Position numbers and translations under genes: made by a program
The notes under the pieces: model-generated
Told to the model about the DNA's origin: nothing
Seen by the model: only the letters and a program-made list of their open reading frames with translations
Database searches by the model: none
Part shown: positions 7,603 to 11,184 of the stretch, piece after piece
Layout: each line of letters starts with the position of its first letter
Numbering within the stretch: the first letter of the stretch is position 1
Origin: Triparma columacea
Taxonomy: Eukaryota > Sar > Bolidophyceae > Parmales > Triparmaceae
Assembly (NCBI GenBank): GCA_030267965.1
Contig: BRYA01000149.1
Coordinates: 1 to 11,184 of the forward strand
Reading direction: 5' to 3'
Length of the DNA stretch: 11,184 bases

Positions 7603-10600
7603 TCATACACCTTTTGGCTTGTGGGATGCTTTCATAGCAGTAGCGTTGAGGAACATGTCGTGTTTGTAGTAGACCTTTGACATGTCCCACTGAGACAAAT
7701 CACTGTCGAAAGAGGTCGCATTCTTGAACATGCCCCACATAGTCGTGCACTTCGATGTTTTCCACGTAGAGAGATCAGAGTTGAAAGCCTTGCAACTACT
7801 AAACATGTAACTCATATTCGTGCACTTCGATGTGTTCCACGTAGAGAGATCAGAGTTGAAAGCCGAGCAATCATCAAACATGCTTGCCATTGTCGTGCAC
7901 TTCGATGTCTTCCACGTAGAGAGATCAGAGTTGAAAGCCGAGCAACCAGCAAACATGCACGCCATAGTCGTGCAATTCGATGTGTTCCACGAAGAGAGAT
8001 CAGCGTTGAAAGCCGAGCACTTACGAAACATCCATTCCATATTCGTGCACTTCGATGTGTTCCACGTAGAGAGATCAGAGTTGAAAGCTGAGCAATCACA
8101 GAACATGAAACTCATGTTCCTGCACTTCGATGTGTTCCACGTAGAGAGATCAGAGTTGAAAGCTGAGCAATCACAGAACATGAAACTCATGTTCCTGCAC
8201 TTCGATGTGTTCCACGTAGAGAGATCAGAGTTGAAAGCAGAGCAACCCTTAAACATGCGACTCATATCCGTGCAGTTCGATGTGTTCCACGTAGAGAGAT
8301 CAGAGTTGAAAGCCTCGCAACCTTCAAACATGCTCCACATAGTCGTGCAGTTCGATGTGTTCCACGTAGAGAGATCAGAGTTAAAAGCCTCGCAACCTTC
8401 AAACATGCTACTCATATTCGTGCAGTTCGATGTGTTCCACGTAGAGAGATCAGAGTTGAAAGTCGAGCACTCTCTAAACATGCTCTGCATATTCGTGCAG
8501 TTCGATGTGTTCCACGTAGAGAGATCAGAGTTGAAAGCCGAGCAACCATAGAACATGCCGTACATAATCGTGCAGTTCGATGTGTTCCACGAAGAGATGT
8601 CTGAGTTGAAAGCTGAGCAACCACTAAACATGCTCTGCATATTCGTGCAGTTCGATGTGTTCCACGTAGAGAGATCAGAGTTGAAAGCCGAGCATTTACG
8701 AAACGCGCGGTACATACTCGTGACATTTGAAACGTCCCATCGACTCAGGTCCTCATTGAATTCCTCCGCTTCCATAAAAAGCTCATGAAAACTCGTAACC
8801 TTCGACACGTCCCAGTCCTCAATCGGCCCGTACTTCTCCTTCGCCTTTTCCTTATCCTGCACCCACTCCTTCGCGGCCTCCTTCAGCTGGTCGTTGAACT
8901 TATTTTTCTTCCCAAAGAATGACCACCTCTTTTTCGTGGATTCTCTGTTCTTTGACTTCTCCTTCATTCTCTTCTCCTCTTCCCCCTTCTTCCTTCTAAT
9001 TTCCTCTGCCTTCCTCTTCTCCTCCTCCTCCTTTCTTTTCGCAAGGGCTGCCTCCTTGGCCTTCCTCTCCCTTTCCGCCTTCCTGAGTTTCTCAATTTCA
9101 GCCTTCTTCTCCTCGTCCATGTTTTCGAATGCCACGCAAATCTCGGCGAACGTCGGCCTGTCCTTTTTATCCTGCGCCCAAGCGTTCTGCATAAGAGCAA
9201 TTAGCGCCTGGTTGGAGACTTTAGGAAGTGGTGACGGCCTCTCCTTTTTGTCGCAGACCTTCCGAATAATCTGCGGGTGCCCGTGTCCTTCCCATGGCCT
9301 GCTACCCGTCAGTACCTCAAACATGATGACACCGAATGAGTATGTGTCGGCCTTCTCCGTAAAGGCTGAGATGCCTTCCTCGAGTATCTCCGGGGCGCTC
9401 CATTGCGGCGTCCCCTTGAACCCCCCCGAGGTCGCGAGGCTCATCACCGTCGCGGTGTTCATAGTAACGTCGGACTTGGATAATCCAAAGTCGCTCACTT
9501 TCGCCCTCATGTCGGCTGTGAGCAGCACGTTTGGGGTCTGCGCTCCGAGAGTATGGGGGGGGGGGTCGTTAGACTGGTGATAAGCCTCCATGGTTCTCGC
9601 TTCGCTCCTCTCCCCTGATGGAGAATTCTCTTGTTTCCTCTCACTATACATCCCAATACTACTCACCTTCAAGTCCCTGTGCTCAATAGGCGGATTCTGC
9701 TCGTACAGGTACTTCATGGCCTCGGCGATGTCCCGTAAAATTCTGATCTTCATCTTGATTGTAAGCGTCTTGTAAAGTTCTTTGTTGTCGAGCATGACAC
9801 GAAGGTCGCCATTCTCGATGAGTTCCATAAGCATAACGAGTTTTTTGGGGTCGCTCGTCGTACAACCCCAGACTGCAATTTCCGGGGGGATTAGAGTGTG
9901 AGGGTCAATAATGTGTCTCCAATTAGGCTCTGCTCGTCAAGTTTCACTGTTACACTTATACTTCTACTCACCGTGCACGATGTGCTTGCAGTGAAGCTTG
10001 GAGTTGATGGCAAGCTCCCTCTTGAACGTCTTGGTGATCTTCTCACGCTCTGCCATTGTTACTTGTGAGACATCCCAGACCTTCGCACAGTGCTCCTCGC
10101 CTTCGAACTCGACGATGAAAGCGACCGCAGTGCCTCCGCGAGCAAAGGGCTTGTCCGTCTTGTATGAGTATTGGTCTGGAGGAATCTCTCCATCTTTGAC
10201 GGCGAACTTTGCCGGGTGGTGGGTTGGGAGGTGCAGTGAGGGAGTGAACGCAAAAGTTAGCAAGCAAGAAGGGGGGGAATAAAGTAAGCGGGTTTGTACG
10301 TTTCTCACCTTGCGATCAAGAATAGCCTGCTGTCTACGCATGTGCTTCTCCTGCGCTGCTTGCTCTTCAGCAACGCGTTTCTTCAGCATCTCGTTACTGT
10401 GTATGTTGGAGGCGGTTATGAGCGATTCCAGAGCTTCGTGTAGATCGTCACTGGCTGCCACGAGCTTCTTCGTGATGGTACTCGCAAAAACCATCTTGGT
10501 GACAAAATACGACTTCTGGGTCCCCTTGATGAGATTGGCGAGGACAAGGATGGTATACCTAATGTCCTCAAGAGCGAAGAAAACAATCTTGTCTACTTCC

Positions 10601-10883
10601 CTCCCATTGTATGGCGCTATGACGCCCTCGACGCGTTTGATCAGCATGGAGGCTTTCCTCACTTCTTCATTGGCCGCAGATTTACCCCCAAGGATGGATT
10701 CCAAGCTGTGAAAGGGGGCATTAGAAGAAGAAGAAGAGGAGGACATGTGATAGAGCGTAACGTCTAACTCCCACACCCGCAATACATGTAGCTTCTCTCA
10801 ACATGTAGCTTCTCTCACCTTTCGACCACTTCGTGGATTTCCCCAAGGATCTCAAAATCAACTCCATCGTTGATCACCGACAT
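7603..10883 (-). CDS. HeLo/MLKL-N-like domain, TKL kinase and BspA-repeat protein
   Basis: Model: complement of 7603-9537, 9667-9872, 9972-10206, 10309-10705 and 10819-10883, giving 945 aa. Introns are 129, 99, 102 and 113 nt, all with GTGAG donors, and phases agree. Residues 1-125 are predicted helices (NEEVRKASMLIKRVEGV, SDDLHEALESL) in a pattern like the four-helix HeLo/MLKL N-terminal domain; this is inferred. Residues 126-155 are a charged brace-like helix. The kinase spans about 170-440: ARGGTAVAF loop, Lys196 in CAKVWD, Glu218, HRDLKTPN (Asp299, Asn304), DFG (Asp317), GTPQWSAPE and the late DRPTF motif, so it should be active and of TKL type. Residues 442-535 are a K/E/R coiled coil. 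Residues 540-936 are BspA/DUF285 repeats. No signal peptide or membrane segment is visible, so it is probably intracellular. The ATG at 10883 is the first after an in-frame TAA. An alternative ATG at 10746 lies inside intron 1, where its Ser run is simply the pyrimidine tract. Confidence 0.92.
7633..8757 (-). repeat. Fifteen 75-bp (25-aa) BspA/DUF285 repeats
   Basis: Residues 562-936 of the kinase protein are fifteen exact 25-residue units, with no length variation. The typical unit starts NSDLSTWNTSNCTNM and ends MFxxCSAF. Trp7, Ser10, Met18 and Phe19 of the unit are almost fixed. The first unit (NEDLSRWDVSNVTSM) and the last (DSDLSQWDMSK) keep the more general family sequence, while the inner units are strongly homogenised. 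They match the 26-residue surface-protein repeat family (DUF285/BspA-like) known from Mycoplasma, Listeria, Trichomonas and algae. A partial unit (IEDWDVSKVTSFHELF) leads in. Because 75 is a multiple of three, a 243-codon antisense frame also stays open over 7820-8551. Confidence 0.95.
9538..9666 (-). other. Intron 4 of the kinase gene, in frame and stop-free
   Basis: Donor AAG|GTGAGT, acceptor GCGCAG|ACC, 129 nt. It falls between HRDLK and the TPN of the catalytic loop. Removing it gives HRDLKTPNVLLT, an almost ideal kinase loop, so splicing is well supported. The intron has no stop in the reading frame and is exactly 43 codons long. It has a ten-base poly-C run on the sense strand (9556-9565) as part of its pyrimidine tract. 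Confidence 0.9.
10207..10308 (-). other. Intron 2 of the kinase gene, in frame and stop-free
   Basis: Donor AAG|GTGAGA, acceptor GGCAAAG|TTC, 102 nt (34 codons without a stop). A CTAAC branch-like motif lies at 10256-10260 and pyrimidines follow it. It separates the helical N-terminal region from the kinase domain. The AAAG acceptor is the weakest in the gene, so constitutive retention is the main alternative. Confidence 0.7.
10784..10817. repeat. 17-bp tandem duplication at the intron 1 donor
   Basis: The 17-mer acatgtagcttctctca occurs twice without a gap (10784-10800 and 10801-10817). It lies immediately inside the 5' end of intron 1 of the minus-strand kinase gene. Only the outer copy makes a full GTGAG donor; the inner copy reads TTGAG. 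Confidence 0.9.
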
Positions 10884-11184
10884 TTCACGTTTGGTGGGGG
10901 GCTCTATCGCCAAGAGGAATGTCTCTTACGGGACAGTATTATAGCGCGAAATCAGTTTTAGCTGAATACTTCACAGCAGATTGTTTTCAACAACGCATTC
11001 TGCAGCGAAGCGCAACGATTGGAAAATTTCTGGAAAATCAGCAGCTCGAAGGATTCCTTCAGCACGGCATTGGGAAAGGGGGGGGGGGGTCATGGGTTTT
11101 TGTTAAGAGTTAATTGTAATAGCTCTGCTGATAACTGCCGCCGGCATTAGAAGTAAAACAGACAAACCAATTTAACTCCCAAAT
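10884..11184. other. Upstream flank of the kinase gene, no gene seen
   Basis: Apart from the TATA-like motif and a ten-base poly-G run at about 11079-11088, I see no feature. A 64-codon plus-strand frame (10919-11113) begins inside the presumed promoter, crosses the poly-G run and has no recognisable domain. Confidence 0.4.
10937..10943 (-). promoter_or_regulatory. TATA-like box upstream of the kinase gene
   Basis: The minus strand reads CGCTATAATACTG, ending about 54 nt before the ATG at 10883. Position and sequence fit a TATA element with a short 5' leader, but one motif in AT-containing DNA is weak evidence. Confidence 0.35.

Noticed and set aside
7820..8551. Plus-strand 243-codon ORF of HFDVFHVERSELKAEQ-type repeats
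   Set aside because: It is the antisense of the BspA repeats. A 75-bp unit keeps every stop-free frame open, and the sense frame has clear family motifs.
8894..9580. Plus-strand 228-codon ORF with Phe/Ser-rich start
   Set aside because: It is antisense to the kinase C-lobe and charged coil, whose motifs (DFG, APE, DRPTF) fix the coding strand.
10706..10746. Ser-rich N-terminus starting at the ATG at 10746 of the kinase gene
   Set aside because: The Ser run is encoded by a pyrimidine tract ending TTTCACAG, an intron end. The upstream exon 10819-10883 joins in phase and extends the helical domain naturally.
10919..11113. Plus-strand 64-codon ORF
   Set aside because: Short, no domain, crosses a poly-G run and lies in the presumed promoter of the kinase gene.

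Overview
The window looks like nuclear DNA of a unicellular eukaryote, most plausibly a stramenopile alga or a similar marine protist. It carries spliced genes with short introns (67-129 nt) that almost all begin GTGAG, long poly-C/poly-G runs, satellite and minisatellite arrays, and BspA/DUF285-type repeats fused to an intracellular kinase, an arrangement typical of protist genomes. No bacterial-style operons, rRNA or tRNA were seen. The lineage is inferred, not proven. All three well-supported genes are on the minus strand, so each reads from high to low coordinates.

Layout: 1-830 is a 175-bp satellite array (four near-identical units plus a decayed partial one). 967-3228 is a five-exon gene for a tyrosine recombinase (626 aa), with the HxxR, Trp and nucleophile Tyr of the family visible only once four introns are removed. 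3421-5238 is a four-exon gene for an unrecognised 484-aa protein, with a Lys-rich start, coiled coils and an acidic Ser-rich tail. It lies about 190 bp upstream of the recombinase gene in the same direction, and the two may belong to one Crypton-like mobile element. 5279-5569 holds an 18-bp minisatellite and a short telomere-like tract, 5641-5846 is CA-rich microsatellite, and 5850-6840 is strongly pyrimidine-rich and may contain the relic of a coiled-coil gene. 6843-7602 shows no gene.

7603-10883 is the most interesting locus: a five-exon gene whose spliced product (945 aa) joins an N-terminal helical bundle resembling the HeLo/MLKL N-terminal domain, a TKL-type kinase with all catalytic residues, a highly charged coiled coil, and fifteen 25-residue BspA/DUF285 repeats. 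The order is putative membrane-acting helical domain, kinase, then a variable repeat array. It recalls necroptosis effectors and plant immune receptors, but the repeat type is normally found on surface proteins. Two of its four introns are stop-free and a multiple of three in length, so retaining them would give in-frame protein variants. One of these splits the kinase catalytic loop.

All exon models were built by eye from splice consensus, reading-frame phase and protein continuity, without transcripts or database searches.
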